Assembly: GCA_020852355.1 (NCBI GenBank)
Contig: JADZBA010000097.1
Coordinates: 1-43,433, forward strand
Source of the DNA: Alphaproteobacteria bacterium
GTDB taxonomy: Bacteria > Pseudomonadota > Alphaproteobacteria > ATCC43930 > Allostellaceae
Direction of reading: 5' to 3'
DNA length: 43,433 nt
Shown here: piece after piece, positions 14,697 to 22,804 of the stretch
Layout of the letters: each line of letters opens with the position of its first letter
How positions within the stretch are numbered: position 1 is the stretch's first letter
Notes under the pieces: generated by a model
Told to the model about the DNA's origin: nothing
Seen by the model: only the letters and a program-made list of their open reading frames with translations
Databases searched by the model: none
Made by a program: the position numbers and the translations under genes

Positions 14697-15647
14697 ATGT
14701 CGCACTCGGTACGAAAGGGGTCGGCACGCAAGGCGACGCGGGCGCCGGCCGCCAAGGATCGCCCCGCCAGGGAGCGGCAGGGCATCCAGTCGATCGAGAC
14801 GGGCAGCCGCCTGCTCGACGCCCTGGCCGCGGCCGGCACCTGGACCACGCTCCGCGACCTCGCGGCCGACGCCGGGATGTCGGCCAGCAAGGCCCATCGC
14901 TATCTCGTGAGCCTGATGAAATGCGGGCTCGTCTCGCAGGACAAGGCGACGAGCCGCTACAATCTCGGTCCCGCGGCGCTGCGCCTCGGCCTCGCCGCGC
15001 TCAGCCACCGCAACGTCGTGCGCAGCGCCGCCGAGGCCGCCGTCGATCTCAACCAGCGCATCGACCAGACGGTGATCCTGTCGGTGTGGTCGGAGCGCGG
15101 GCCGGTCGTCGTCGCCTGGCACGACGCGACCGAGGTGGTGATGTGCAACGTCAGCGTCGGCTCGGTCTTTCCGCTGCTGCGCACCGCCACGGGCCGCGTC
15201 TTCCTCGCCTTCCTGCCGCGCGCGGCGACCGCGTCCTTCGTCGAGCGTGAGCTGGGCGGCGTCGTGTCGCTGATCCCGCAGTCGCGCCTGCGCACCATGG
15301 CCGACGTCGACCGGCTGATCACCGAGGTCCGCATCGCCCGCATCGGCATGACCCAGGAGGAGTTCCTGCCCGGCCTCAGCGCGATCGCGGCCCCGATCTT
15401 CGACCATCAGGGCCGCATCGAGGCGGCGATCGCCATGATCGGCGTGCGCGGCACGGTCGATCACACCGGGCCGGGGTCGATGGTCGAGGTGCTGCGCGCG
15501 ACCGCCGATGCGGTATCGCGCGAGCTCGGCTTCCCCGATCCGCGGCCCGGCGCCTCCTTCGTCGAGCGGCTGGAGGCGGGCGACCATCCGGGGGCCTTCG
15601 GCGCCGCCGCGCGACCGCGCGCAGCGCACCTCGTCGAGACGCGCTGA
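14697..15647 (+). CDS. IclR-family transcriptional regulator
   Basis: The 316-residue protein has an N-terminal winged helix-turn-helix (about residues 27-90: SIETGSRLLDALAAAGTWTT, DAGMSASKAHRYLVSLMKCG, TSRYNLGPAALRLGL). An IclR effector-binding domain follows (VWSERGPVVVAWHDATEVV, LLRTATGRVFLAFLP, MTQEEFLPGLSAIAAPIFDH). Family members usually control catabolism of aromatic or small organic substrates and sit next to their targets. The start at 14697 (MSHSVRKGS) has GGAGG five bases upstream. The ORF-track start at 14421 adds 92 low-homology residues. It lies 173 bases upstream of the LIV-type operon on the same strand, and a palindrome in that gap is a candidate operator. It probably senses the imported compound or a breakdown product. 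Confidence 0.92.
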   Translation: MSHSVRKGSARKATRAPAAKDRPARERQGIQSIETGSRLLDALAAAGTWTTLRDLAADAGMSASKAHRYLVSLMKCGLVSQDKATSRYNLGPAALRLGLAALSHRNVVRSAAEAAVDLNQRIDQTVILSVWSERGPVVVAWHDATEVVMCNVSVGSVFPLLRTATGRVFLAFLPRAATASFVERELGGVVSLIPQSRLRTMADVDRLITEVRIARIGMTQEEFLPGLSAIAAPIFDHQGRIEAAIAMIGVRGTVDHTGPGSMVEVLRATADAVSRELGFPDPRPGASFVERLEAGDHPGAFGAAARPRAAHLVETR

Positions 15648-15661
15648 GCAGGCGGCCGATC

Positions 15662-15673
15662 TCCGATTTCGGA
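15662..15673. promoter_or_regulatory. Palindrome upstream of the liv promoter, candidate IclR operator
   Basis: TCCGA-TT-TCGGA is a 12-base inverted repeat, flanked by a further ATCTC/GAGAT pair. It lies 12 bases before a putative -35 element and just after the iclR stop. Position fits regulation of the liv operon. Binding by the adjacent IclR protein is inference. Confidence 0.4.
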
Positions 15674-15685
15674 TTACGAGATGGA

Positions 15686-15716
15686 TTGCACATTGAGGAA
15701 TTTGCTGACCTAATAC
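15686..15716 (+). promoter_or_regulatory. Putative sigma-70-like promoter of the liv operon
   Basis: TTGCAC at 15686-15691 and CTAATA at 15710-15715 (18-base spacer), or TAATAC one base later, resemble -35 and -10 elements. This is the only AT-rich stretch in the gap. Transcription would start near 15722, giving a leader of about 100 bases that contains the hairpin at 15736. Confidence 0.45.
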
Positions 15717-15735
15717 GCCTCGGGTCGGGGCGCAT

Positions 15736-15754
15736 GCCGCCGCAGAGCGGCGGC
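15736..15754 (+). other. Leader hairpin upstream of livH
   Basis: GCCGCCGC-AGA-GCGGCGGC is a perfect 8-bp stem with a three-base loop. It falls inside the predicted liv leader and has no U-tract. It could be the iclR 3' end or a leader structure affecting the operon. Confidence 0.4.
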
Positions 15755-15820
15755 GCCCGGGGGACCTGATGGCCGGGGTGGCGCGGCACGGGAAGCGTCC
15801 GGGCAATCTGCGGGGAGAGC

Positions 15821-16693
15821 ATGCAGGTCGCCTTACAGATCCTCTTCGACTCGCTGATGCTGATCGGCCTCTACGGCATCGGCGCGCTCGGGTTCGCGCT
15901 CATCTGGGGCGTGCTCAACGTCCTCAACATCGCGCACGCCGCCTTCATCATGCTGGGCGGCTACACCAGCTTCTGGCTCTGGCGGCTCGGCATCGACCCG
16001 CTGGCGGCGCTGCCGCTGACCATGATCGCCATGTTCGCCGTGGGCTGGGGGGTGCAGCGCTGCCTCATCGACCATGTCGCGAACGGCCCGCACGCGCTCG
16101 GCATCGCGCTCACCTACGGCATCAACCTCGTGCTGATCGGGCTCGCGCTCTACTTCTTCAGCGCCGACTACCGCAGCATCCAGCTTCCGGGCTACCTGCG
16201 CGGCTTCATCGAGATCGGCGGCGCCAAGCTGACCTATGCGCGCCTGACCATCACCGCGATCGCCCTCTCGCTGACGGCCGCCGTCTGGTGGTTCATGGAC
16301 CGGACCGAGCTCGGCGCGGCGATCCGCGCCACCCGCTTCGACATGGAGGCGGCCCGCCTCGTCGGCATCAAGGTGCGCACGATCTACGACCTCACCACGG
16401 CGATCTCGGCGATGCTGGCCGGCGCCATGGGCGGCCTCGTCGTCATCCTGCAGAGCGCCTCGCCGGGGATGGGCGACCATTTCCTGCTGCAGATCCTGAT
16501 CGTGACGGTGCTGGGCGGCCTCGGTACCATGGTCGGGCCGCTGGTGGGCGCGGTCGTCCTCGGCATCTCCACCAGCTTCGTGGCGACCATCTGGGGTACC
16601 ACCTACGGCACGCTGGTGGGTGCCTTGCTGGTGCTGGCCGTCCTCGTCGTCCGCCCCTCGGGCCTGCTCGGCCGGCGCTACTATGAAGCCTGA
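15821..16693 (+). CDS. livH: LIV-type ABC importer permease LivH
   Basis: The 290-residue inner-membrane permease has about eight hydrophobic segments. It shows the hallmarks of LivH: LMLIGLYGIGALGFALIWGV near the N-terminus, NVLNIAHAAFIMLGGYTSFW, and the coupling-region sequence ELGAAIRATRFDMEAARLVG followed by GGLGTMVGPLVGAVVLGI. A GGGGAGAGC site precedes the ATG. It is the first gene of a livHMGF-binding-protein operon and overlaps livM by 11 bases. LivH-type importers bring in branched amino acids but also amides, urea and aromatic acids. The downstream hydroxylase and oxygenase genes suggest an aromatic substrate here. Confidence 0.94.
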   Translation: MQVALQILFDSLMLIGLYGIGALGFALIWGVLNVLNIAHAAFIMLGGYTSFWLWRLGIDPLAALPLTMIAMFAVGWGVQRCLIDHVANGPHALGIALTYGINLVLIGLALYFFSADYRSIQLPGYLRGFIEIGGAKLTYARLTITAIALSLTAAVWWFMDRTELGAAIRATRFDMEAARLVGIKVRTIYDLTTAISAMLAGAMGGLVVILQSASPGMGDHFLLQILIVTVLGGLGTMVGPLVGAVVLGISTSFVATIWGTTYGTLVGALLVLAVLVVRPSGLLGRRYYEA

Positions 16694-17693
16694 GGGCCGC
16701 TCCCTGTTCGCGCGCCATCGCGACCTGCTGCTGCTGGCCGCACTCGTCGTGCTGGCCGCCGCGCTTTCGACCCGGCTCGGTCCCTACGGGCTGCGGGTCG
16801 CGACCATGGTCTTCATGTACGTGGCGCTGGCCCAGTCCTGGAACCTGATCGGCGGCTATGCGGGGCTGATCTCGATCGCCCATCCCGCCTTCTTCGGCAC
16901 CGGCGCCATCGCCGCGGCGATCCTGCTGATCAACGGCGCCGGCATCCCGATCGCGATGCTCGGCGCGTTGCTCGTGTCGCTGGCGGTCGCGCTGTGCATC
17001 GGCCTGCCGACCCTGCGGCTCCAGGGCCACTATTTCGTGGTCGCGACGCTGCTGGTGTCGGAGGCGCTGCGCAACTTCGTGCTCAACCTCAACGCGTTCG
17101 GATTTTCCGGCGGAATCGCGGTCAACCTCGTCGGGCCGCTCGGGCTGACCCGCATGGGACCGGCCGAGTACAACCAGCTCTTCTACTTCGTCATGCTCGG
17201 CCTCGCGGCCGCCTCGGTACTGGTCGTGCTCGGCTTCGAGCGCTCGCGCTGGGGCCTCGCGCTGCGCGCGATCCGCGACAACCAGACCGCCGCCTCGGCC
17301 CTGGGCGTCGCCGCCGCACGCCTGAAGACGATGGTCTTCATGCTGAGCGCCGCCATCGCCTCGATCATCGGCACCGCCTGGGCCTTCTGGCTCGGCACGG
17401 TGGAGACCAACGAGGCCTACAACCTGCTGATCACCTTCGAGATCATCGTCATGGTCTTCCTCGGCGGCCGCGGCACGCTGTGGGGCCCGGTGATCGGCGT
17501 CGTGCTGATCCTGATGCTGAACGAGTCGATCGGCATCGAGCTGGCCGAGCTGACCCAGATCGTCTCCGGCCTGATCGTCGTGCTGATCGTGCTGTTCCAG
17601 CCCGACGGGCTGATCCGGATCACCACCGACGGGCTCGCCGCGTTCGCGCCGCGCCGGCTCGCCGCCAACTTCCGTCGCTACCGCGTGACATGA
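16683..17693 (+). CDS. livM: LIV-type ABC importer permease LivM
   Basis: The 336-residue permease has multiple membrane segments and the LivM signature blocks QSWNLIGGYAGLISIAHPAF, GLPTLRLQGHYFVVATL and RSRWGLALRAIRDNQTAASA, then VFLGGRGTLWGPVIG. I chose the ATG at 16683 (MKPEGRSLF), which overlaps the livH stop by 11 bases. The track's earlier in-frame start lies inside livH and gives a Cys/Ser-rich non-homologous leader. The stop overlaps livG in an ATGA. It forms the translocation pore with LivH. Confidence 0.94.
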   Translation: MKPEGRSLFARHRDLLLLAALVVLAAALSTRLGPYGLRVATMVFMYVALAQSWNLIGGYAGLISIAHPAFFGTGAIAAAILLINGAGIPIAMLGALLVSLAVALCIGLPTLRLQGHYFVVATLLVSEALRNFVLNLNAFGFSGGIAVNLVGPLGLTRMGPAEYNQLFYFVMLGLAAASVLVVLGFERSRWGLALRAIRDNQTAASALGVAAARLKTMVFMLSAAIASIIGTAWAFWLGTVETNEAYNLLITFEIIVMVFLGGRGTLWGPVIGVVLILMLNESIGIELAELTQIVSGLIVVLIVLFQPDGLIRITTDGLAAFAPRRLAANFRRYRVT

Positions 17694-18472
17694 GCGCACC
17701 GATCCTCGCAGCGACCGGCCTGACCAAGCGCTTCGGCGGCCTGCTCGCCGTCGACGGGGTCGACTTCGAGATCGCCCGCGGCGAGATCGTCGGCCTGATC
17801 GGCCCGAACGGCGCGGGCAAGACCACCTTCGTCGACCTGCTGACCGGCGTGCAGATGGCGACGTCCGGCAGCATACGGCTCGGCGAGCGCGACGCCACCC
17901 GCCTGTCGGCCCACGAGCGCAGCCGGCTCGGCCTCGCCCGCACCTTCCAGATTCCGCGACCCTTCCAGGACATGACGATCCTGGAGAACGTCATGGTCGG
18001 CGCGCTCTTCGGCGTCGGCGGCCGGGCGGTCGGCATGGAGGCGGCGCGCCGCCAGGCGACGGACGCCCTCGCGCGGGCCGGCCTCGGCGGGCTGGCCGAC
18101 CGGCGCACCGACATCCTCACCACCAGCGGGCGCAAGCGGCTGGAGATCGCCCGCTGCCTCGCCGCACAGCCCATGCTGCTGTTCCTCGACGAGCCCCTGG
18201 GCGGCCTCAACGCGACCGAGGTCAACGAGGCGCTCGACCTGATCCGCACGCTGCGCGACGGCGGCGTCACCATCGTCTTCATCGAGCACATCGTGCCCGC
18301 CGTGATGAGCGTCAGCGACCGCGTCTTCGTGCTCGCCGGCGGCCGCAAGCTGGCGGAGGGCAAGCCCGCCGAGATCCTCGCCGACGGCGCCGTCCGGCGC
18401 GCCTACCTGGGCGACGTCGGCGGCGCGGTCCGCCGCTATCGGCCGGCCGCGACGCCGGCGGGAGGCGCGTGA
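17690..18472 (+). CDS. livG: LIV-type ABC importer ATPase LivG
   Basis: The 260-residue ATPase has Walker A GLIGPNGAGKTTFVDLL (about residues 38-54), the LivG-specific RTFQIPRPFQDMTILENVMV, Walker B LLFLDEPLGGLN and switch-His region FIEHIVPAVMSVSDRV. The signature reads TTSGRKRLEIARCLA instead of the usual LSYGQQRRLEIARAL. I recall this SGRKRLE form in a LivG subgroup, so it is probably not a defect. The start at 17690 overlaps the livM stop (ATGA). It pairs with LivF. Confidence 0.94.
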   Translation: MSAPILAATGLTKRFGGLLAVDGVDFEIARGEIVGLIGPNGAGKTTFVDLLTGVQMATSGSIRLGERDATRLSAHERSRLGLARTFQIPRPFQDMTILENVMVGALFGVGGRAVGMEAARRQATDALARAGLGGLADRRTDILTTSGRKRLEIARCLAAQPMLLFLDEPLGGLNATEVNEALDLIRTLRDGGVTIVFIEHIVPAVMSVSDRVFVLAGGRKLAEGKPAEILADGAVRRAYLGDVGGAVRRYRPAATPAGGA

Positions 18473-19242
18473 TGCACGGCACGCTGCCCCGGCCCGCCGG
18501 CCCGGCGGCGCCCGGCGCCACCGACGGCCCCGTGCTGGATGTCGCCGGCCTGTCGGGCGGCTACGGCCCGGTCGAGGTGCTGCGGGACGTCGCCTTCTCG
18601 GTCCGGGCGGGCGAGATGCTGGCGGTCGTCGGCGCCAACGGTGCCGGCAAGACGACGCTGCTGCGGACGATCTCCGGCCTGCTGGTGCCGCGCGCCGGCG
18701 CGATCCGCTTCGCCGGCCGCGACATCGCCGGGCACAGCCCGTCGGAGATCGTGCGCATGGGCGTCGCCCACGCGCCGGAGGGACGGCGGCTCTTTGCCGG
18801 CATGACGGTCGAAGAGAATCTCCGCCTCGGCGCCTACGCCCGCCGGGACAAGTCGCGCCCGTCGATCGCCGCGTCGATCGACCGCGTCTTCGCCCACTTC
18901 CCGCGCCTGCGCGAACGGCGCCGCCAGCTCGCGGGCACGCTCTCCGGCGGCGAGCAGCAGATGTGCGCGATCGGCCGCGCCCTGATGGCCGAGCCGCGCC
19001 TGCTGATGATCGACGAGCTCTCGCTCGGTCTCGCCCCGCTGATCGTCGAGGAGCTCGTCCACATCCTGCACGCGATCAACGCCGCCGGCACGACGGTCCT
19101 GCTGGTCGAGCAGGACGTCGCCGTGGCGCTCGGCGTCTGCAGCCGCGCCGTCGTGCTGCAGACCGGCCGCGTCGTCCTGACCGGCGACGCCGCCGCACTC
19201 CTCGACGACGCGGACATCATCAAGAGCTACCTAGGAGGGTGA
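18472..19242 (+). CDS. livF: LIV-type ABC importer ATPase LivF
   Basis: The 256-residue ATPase shows Walker A VVGANGAGKTTLLRTISGLL, the LivF-type GVAHAPEGRRLFAGMTVEEN, signature TLSGGEQQMCAIGRALM and Walker B LLMIDELSLGLAP. GGAGG at 18461-18465 is six bases from the ATG at 18472, which overlaps the livG stop by one base (TGATG). A GTG at 18469, used by the ORF track, is the alternative. An N-terminal Pro/Ala-rich extension of about 20 residues precedes the domain. It is the second ATPase of the importer. Confidence 0.93.
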   Translation: MHGTLPRPAGPAAPGATDGPVLDVAGLSGGYGPVEVLRDVAFSVRAGEMLAVVGANGAGKTTLLRTISGLLVPRAGAIRFAGRDIAGHSPSEIVRMGVAHAPEGRRLFAGMTVEENLRLGAYARRDKSRPSIAASIDRVFAHFPRLRERRRQLAGTLSGGEQQMCAIGRALMAEPRLLMIDELSLGLAPLIVEELVHILHAINAAGTTVLLVEQDVAVALGVCSRAVVLQTGRVVLTGDAAALLDDADIIKSYLGG

Positions 19243-19243
19243 C

Positions 19244-20494
19244 ATGGTGGGGAGCGTTAGCAGAAGGACGCTGGTCAAGCTCGCGGGGGCGGGGGCGGCC
19301 CTGTCGGCCGCGCGCGTCATCGGGGCGCCGGCGGTATGGGGCCAGGGTACCGCGGGCACCATCAAGCTCGCGTCGGTCACCAGCCTGAGCGGCGGCTTCG
19401 CGCGCTACGGCCAGGAGCTGGAGCGCGGCATCGACATCGCGCTCGACAAGATCAACGCCAAGGGCGTGAAGATCGGCGACCGCACCTACACGATCAAGAA
19501 GGAGACCTTCGACGACAAGACCGACGCCGGCACCTCGGCGCGGCTGGTCGAGAAGGCGGTGACCAGCGACAAGGCGAACATGGTGCTGGCCGGCCTCGGG
19601 AGCGTCATCGTCAAGGCCTCGATCCCCGTCGCCCAGCGCCTGCAGTTCCCGATGATGACCCATTGGGCGCAGATCGACGGCGTCTTCGCCGGCCAGAAGG
19701 GCAACCCGTACATGTACGGGGCGATGCCGCCCTTCAGCTACTACTACACGCGCATCTCCGAGATGGCCGCGAAGTTCGACGGCCCGAAGGTGACCAAGGC
19801 CGCGATGATCACCCCCAACGACGAGCTCGGCGTGTTCACCTCGCGCGACTACTTTCCCAAGGACCTCAAGGCGGCGGGCATCCAGCTCGCCGGCGTCGAG
19901 TTCTTCCCGCCGCGCACCCAGGAGTACGGCGCGGCGCTGGAACGGATCAGTCGGCTCAAGGCCGAGATGCTGGTGATCAACTGCTACACGCCGGAGATCA
20001 TCGGCGTCTTCAAGGAGATGCTGGCGATCGGCTACTTCCCGCCGGTGATCGTCGTCGAGGCGCCGACCAACCTGTTCGAGAGCCTGGGCGACGCCATCAA
20101 CGGCGTCTTCGTCCCGGCCTTCTGGGACCCGAGCCTCGACAAGACCAAGGACGAGTTCATCGGCACGAGCCGCGACTTCGCGGCGGCCTACAAGGCCAAG
20201 CACAATGCCGATCCGCCGGACTTCGTCGCCGCCTGCGGCGCCAACAACGTCGTGATCTACGCGCGCGCCATGATGGCGGCCGGCTCGATCGACGATCCCG
20301 TCGCGATCAACAAGGCGTTCAAGGCGATCGACGGCGAGACCTTCTTCTCGGGCATCAAGTTCGGCGACGACGGCCTGAACCAGAAGGGCGTCTGCTACCC
20401 GGCACAGTTCCAGAAGGGCAAGGCGACGCTGGTGTATCCGCCGGAGGTGCGGGTCGCGGCACCGATCCATCCCTATCCCGGCTTCAAGAAGTAG
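19244..20494 (+). CDS. LIV-type ABC importer periplasmic substrate-binding protein
   Basis: The 416-residue protein begins with a Tat-like signal (SRRTLVKLAGAGAALSAARV) and probable cleavage near PAVWGQ. The mature part is a type I periplasmic-binding fold: IKLASVTSLSGGFARYGQEL, GIDIALDKINAKGVKIGDRT, FDDKTDAGTSARLVEKAVTS and ALERISRLKAEMLVINCY. Such proteins of the amino-acid/aromatic-acid binding group determine importer specificity. AGGAGGGTGAC directly precedes the ATG. The gene follows livF by one base and is last in the transporter set. A hairpin after its stop could favour high binding-protein levels. The substrate cannot be read from the sequence. Confidence 0.93.
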   Translation: MVGSVSRRTLVKLAGAGAALSAARVIGAPAVWGQGTAGTIKLASVTSLSGGFARYGQELERGIDIALDKINAKGVKIGDRTYTIKKETFDDKTDAGTSARLVEKAVTSDKANMVLAGLGSVIVKASIPVAQRLQFPMMTHWAQIDGVFAGQKGNPYMYGAMPPFSYYYTRISEMAAKFDGPKVTKAAMITPNDELGVFTSRDYFPKDLKAAGIQLAGVEFFPPRTQEYGAALERISRLKAEMLVINCYTPEIIGVFKEMLAIGYFPPVIVVEAPTNLFESLGDAINGVFVPAFWDPSLDKTKDEFIGTSRDFAAAYKAKHNADPPDFVAACGANNVVIYARAMMAAGSIDDPVAINKAFKAIDGETFFSGIKFGDDGLNQKGVCYPAQFQKGKATLVYPPEVRVAAPIHPYPGFKK

Positions 20495-20508
20495 CGAGGT
20501 GCGCCGCG

Positions 20509-20533
20509 CGCCCGCGCCGCGAGGGCGCGGGCG
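20509..20533 (+). other. Intercistronic hairpin after the binding-protein gene
   Basis: CGCCCGCGCC and GGCGCGGGCG form a perfect 10-bp stem with a five-base GCGAG loop in the 77-base gap before the Rieske gene. There is no U-tract. It may protect the upstream mRNA or partly terminate, which is common after binding-protein genes. Confidence 0.5.
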
Positions 20534-20571
20534 AGCGGCCGCCTGACGATTGCCAACGACGGAGACGAGAG

Positions 20572-21738
20572 ATGCGGGCGACAGTTGCGGCGGCGGCGGA
20601 ATCGGTCGGCGACCTCTCGCGCGTGCGCCGCCCCATCGAGCATGCGTGGCATGCGCCGGGCACCATCTACCACTCGCCCGAGCTGTACCGGCTGGAGATC
20701 GAGCGGTACTTCCGCACCGACTGGCTCTTCGTCGGGCGCGTCGAGGAGCTGAGCCAGCCGGGCGACTTCCTCACCATGCGCATCGCCGGCGAGCCGATCG
20801 TCGTCGCCCACGACAAGGACGGCAACCTCAACGCCTTCTACAACATGTGCGTCCATCGCGGCGTCGAGGTCGCCTACGGCTGCGGCAACGCGAAGTCCTT
20901 CAAGTGCCCCTACCATGGCTGGGTCTACGACCTCGCCGGCAACCTCACCGGCGCCGCCTACATGAAGGAGAGTCCCGGGTTCGAGATCGGTGCGGAGCGG
21001 ATGCGGCCGCTGCGCCTCGGCGTCTGGCGCAAGAACATCTTCGTCACCTTCAACGACCAGGCGCCGCCGCTCGAGACGTTCATCGCGGAGTGGGAGAAGG
21101 ATTTCGGCTTCCTCGGCTGGGAACGCTGCCGGCTCGGCAACAAGATCGAGCTGGAGTTCGCCTGCAACTGGAAGTTCGTCCACGAGAATCTGATGGACTT
21201 CTACCATGTGGGCGTACTGCACGCGAAGACGTTCGGCTCCAAGTTCTCGTGGACCGACAACGGCATCCTGCTGAAGGAAGGTGGCGGCCTGTCGATCTTC
21301 TACAACGCGGCCCCGCCGACGCCGGGCGGCGAGCCGCTGCTCGGCAAGATGCCGTGGATGGAGGACCGGCCCCACAGCTTCGCCTGCACCGGCTACCTGC
21401 CACCCAACCTCACGATGTTCGGCCGCATCGACTGCGTCCGGCCGATGGTGACGTGGCCCCTGTCGGAGGGCCGCTCGCGCACCGTGATCTACCACCTCTT
21501 CCCCGAGGAGTTCTTCGCGCGTCCGGACTTCGAGGAGAAGCTCAAGATCTATCGCGAGTACCAGATCCTCGTCCTGGAGGAGGACCGCACGATGATCGAA
21601 TCCATGCAGCAGGCGATGGGCTCGCCCACCTACAAGCCCGGCCGCATGTCGGTGCTGGAGAAGCCGCTCCATCATTTCCTCAACGGCCATCTCGACCGGC
21701 TGTTCGGCCGGAACGATCGCCAGGAGGCCGCGGAATGA
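20572..21738 (+). CDS. Rieske non-heme iron oxygenase, alpha subunit
   Basis: The 388-residue protein has the Rieske [2Fe-2S] site CVHRG (Cys93, His95) and CPYHGW (Cys112, His115). The catalytic domain has ENLMDFYHVGVLH, giving the bridging Asp209 and iron ligands His212 and His217, and LEEDRTMIES, which should hold the carboxylate ligand. The family hydroxylates or demethylates aromatic and quaternary-ammonium compounds using electrons from a reductase. No reductase, ferredoxin or beta subunit is encoded in the window. The start at 20572 has GGAGA upstream; the track's 19336 start is a shadow of the binding-protein gene. The stop overlaps the next gene in an ATGA, so its product acts with the NicX-like enzyme and hydroxylase. 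Confidence 0.92.
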   Translation: MRATVAAAAESVGDLSRVRRPIEHAWHAPGTIYHSPELYRLEIERYFRTDWLFVGRVEELSQPGDFLTMRIAGEPIVVAHDKDGNLNAFYNMCVHRGVEVAYGCGNAKSFKCPYHGWVYDLAGNLTGAAYMKESPGFEIGAERMRPLRLGVWRKNIFVTFNDQAPPLETFIAEWEKDFGFLGWERCRLGNKIELEFACNWKFVHENLMDFYHVGVLHAKTFGSKFSWTDNGILLKEGGGLSIFYNAAPPTPGGEPLLGKMPWMEDRPHSFACTGYLPPNLTMFGRIDCVRPMVTWPLSEGRSRTVIYHLFPEEFFARPDFEEKLKIYREYQILVLEEDRTMIESMQQAMGSPTYKPGRMSVLEKPLHHFLNGHLDRLFGRNDRQEAAE

Positions 21739-22772
21739 CGATGACCATCACCCCCGAGATCGCGGTCGGCGCCGACGTGCTGACGCGCGACTTCATGGCG
21801 GTCCGGCGCGGCGAGTCCGTACTGATCACCGTGGACACCGCGACCGACCCCCTGGCCGGGCAGGCGGTGATGAACGCCGCCGCGGTGCTCGGCGCCAAGC
21901 CGATGCTGCTCGTCGTCCCGCAGCTGCCCTACCAGGGCGCGCTGGCCGATCCCTATGTCGGCGCGCCGCTCGCCGCGGCCGCCGTCAGCGCCGACGTCTG
22001 GATCGATCTGACGTTCCCCTACCTCGCGGGATCGCACGTCCACGACGAGGCGATGAAGACGAAGAAGGTGCGCTACCTGCTGGGCGGCGACATGGGTGCG
22101 GGCGGCATCGCCCGCCTTTTCGGCAAGGTCGACCTCGACCGCCACTACGCCGTGCAGAAGGCCTTCGACGAGATCGTGCACGGCGCGGTCGGCCGCACGG
22201 TGCGCATCACCAACGAGGCCGGCAGCGACGTCTCCTTCGCGCTGGCCAAGCCCGGCTTCATCAAGCCGCGGCGCGCCGACGGCCCGGGGATGTATCTCGT
22301 GCCCGGCGCCTGCACGATGTTCCCGGAGCTGGAGACGGTGCGCGGCACGATCAACGTGGCGGCCGCCTTCCACGAGTACTACACGCCGCTGCGCACCCCC
22401 CTCGCCTTCGACGTCGCCGGGCGCATCCGCACGGTCGACGGCGGCGGCGGCGAGCGGCCGATCATGGAGCGCGCCCTGCGCCGGGCGGCCGGCGGCGAGT
22501 ACGGCTACGTCATCCACTTCACCCACGGCATCCATCCCGCCGCGCGGGTGACCGGGAAGTCGTTCATCGAGGACATGCGCGCGACCGGCAACGACGCGGT
22601 CGGCTTCGGCATACCCTGGTGGCTGCCGGGCGGCGGCGAGAACCATCCCGACTGCGTCCTCACCATGCAGTCGGTCTGGATCGACGGGATCCAGGTCGCC
22701 GACCGCGGCCGCATCGTCGGCCCCGACCGGCTCGCCCGCCTGTCGGAGGAACTCGTGCCGCTCGCCGCCTGA
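21735..22772 (+). CDS. M29-aminopeptidase/NicX-like metalloenzyme, possible ring-cleaving dioxygenase
   Basis: The 345-residue protein belongs to the group containing M29 aminopeptidases and 2,5-dihydroxypyridine 5,6-dioxygenase (NicX). Possible metal ligands are His261/His264 in YVIHFTHG and the HxD pair His304-Asp306 in GENHPDCVLTM. NicX is known to bind iron through two His and one Asp, including an HxD pair. Residues SHVHDE (His101, His103) sit where NicX has substrate-site histidines, from memory. M29 peptidases also have HxD, so peptidase activity cannot be excluded. Context favours ring opening: it overlaps the Rieske gene (ATGA) and precedes a molybdenum hydroxylase, enzymes that hydroxylate pyridine-type rings. 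The later NicD, NicF and NicE steps are not encoded here. Confidence 0.7.
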   Translation: MTMTITPEIAVGADVLTRDFMAVRRGESVLITVDTATDPLAGQAVMNAAAVLGAKPMLLVVPQLPYQGALADPYVGAPLAAAAVSADVWIDLTFPYLAGSHVHDEAMKTKKVRYLLGGDMGAGGIARLFGKVDLDRHYAVQKAFDEIVHGAVGRTVRITNEAGSDVSFALAKPGFIKPRRADGPGMYLVPGACTMFPELETVRGTINVAAAFHEYYTPLRTPLAFDVAGRIRTVDGGGGERPIMERALRRAAGGEYGYVIHFTHGIHPAARVTGKSFIEDMRATGNDAVGFGIPWWLPGGGENHPDCVLTMQSVWIDGIQVADRGRIVGPDRLARLSEELVPLAA

Positions 22773-22804
22773 GACGGCGCCTGGACCGGGAGGGAGAGGA
22801 ACGC

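Noticed and set aside
18121-18180. Defective LivG signature motif
   Set aside because: The SGRKRLE form appears in a subgroup of LivG-like ATPases as I recall, and Walker A, Walker B and the switch His are intact.
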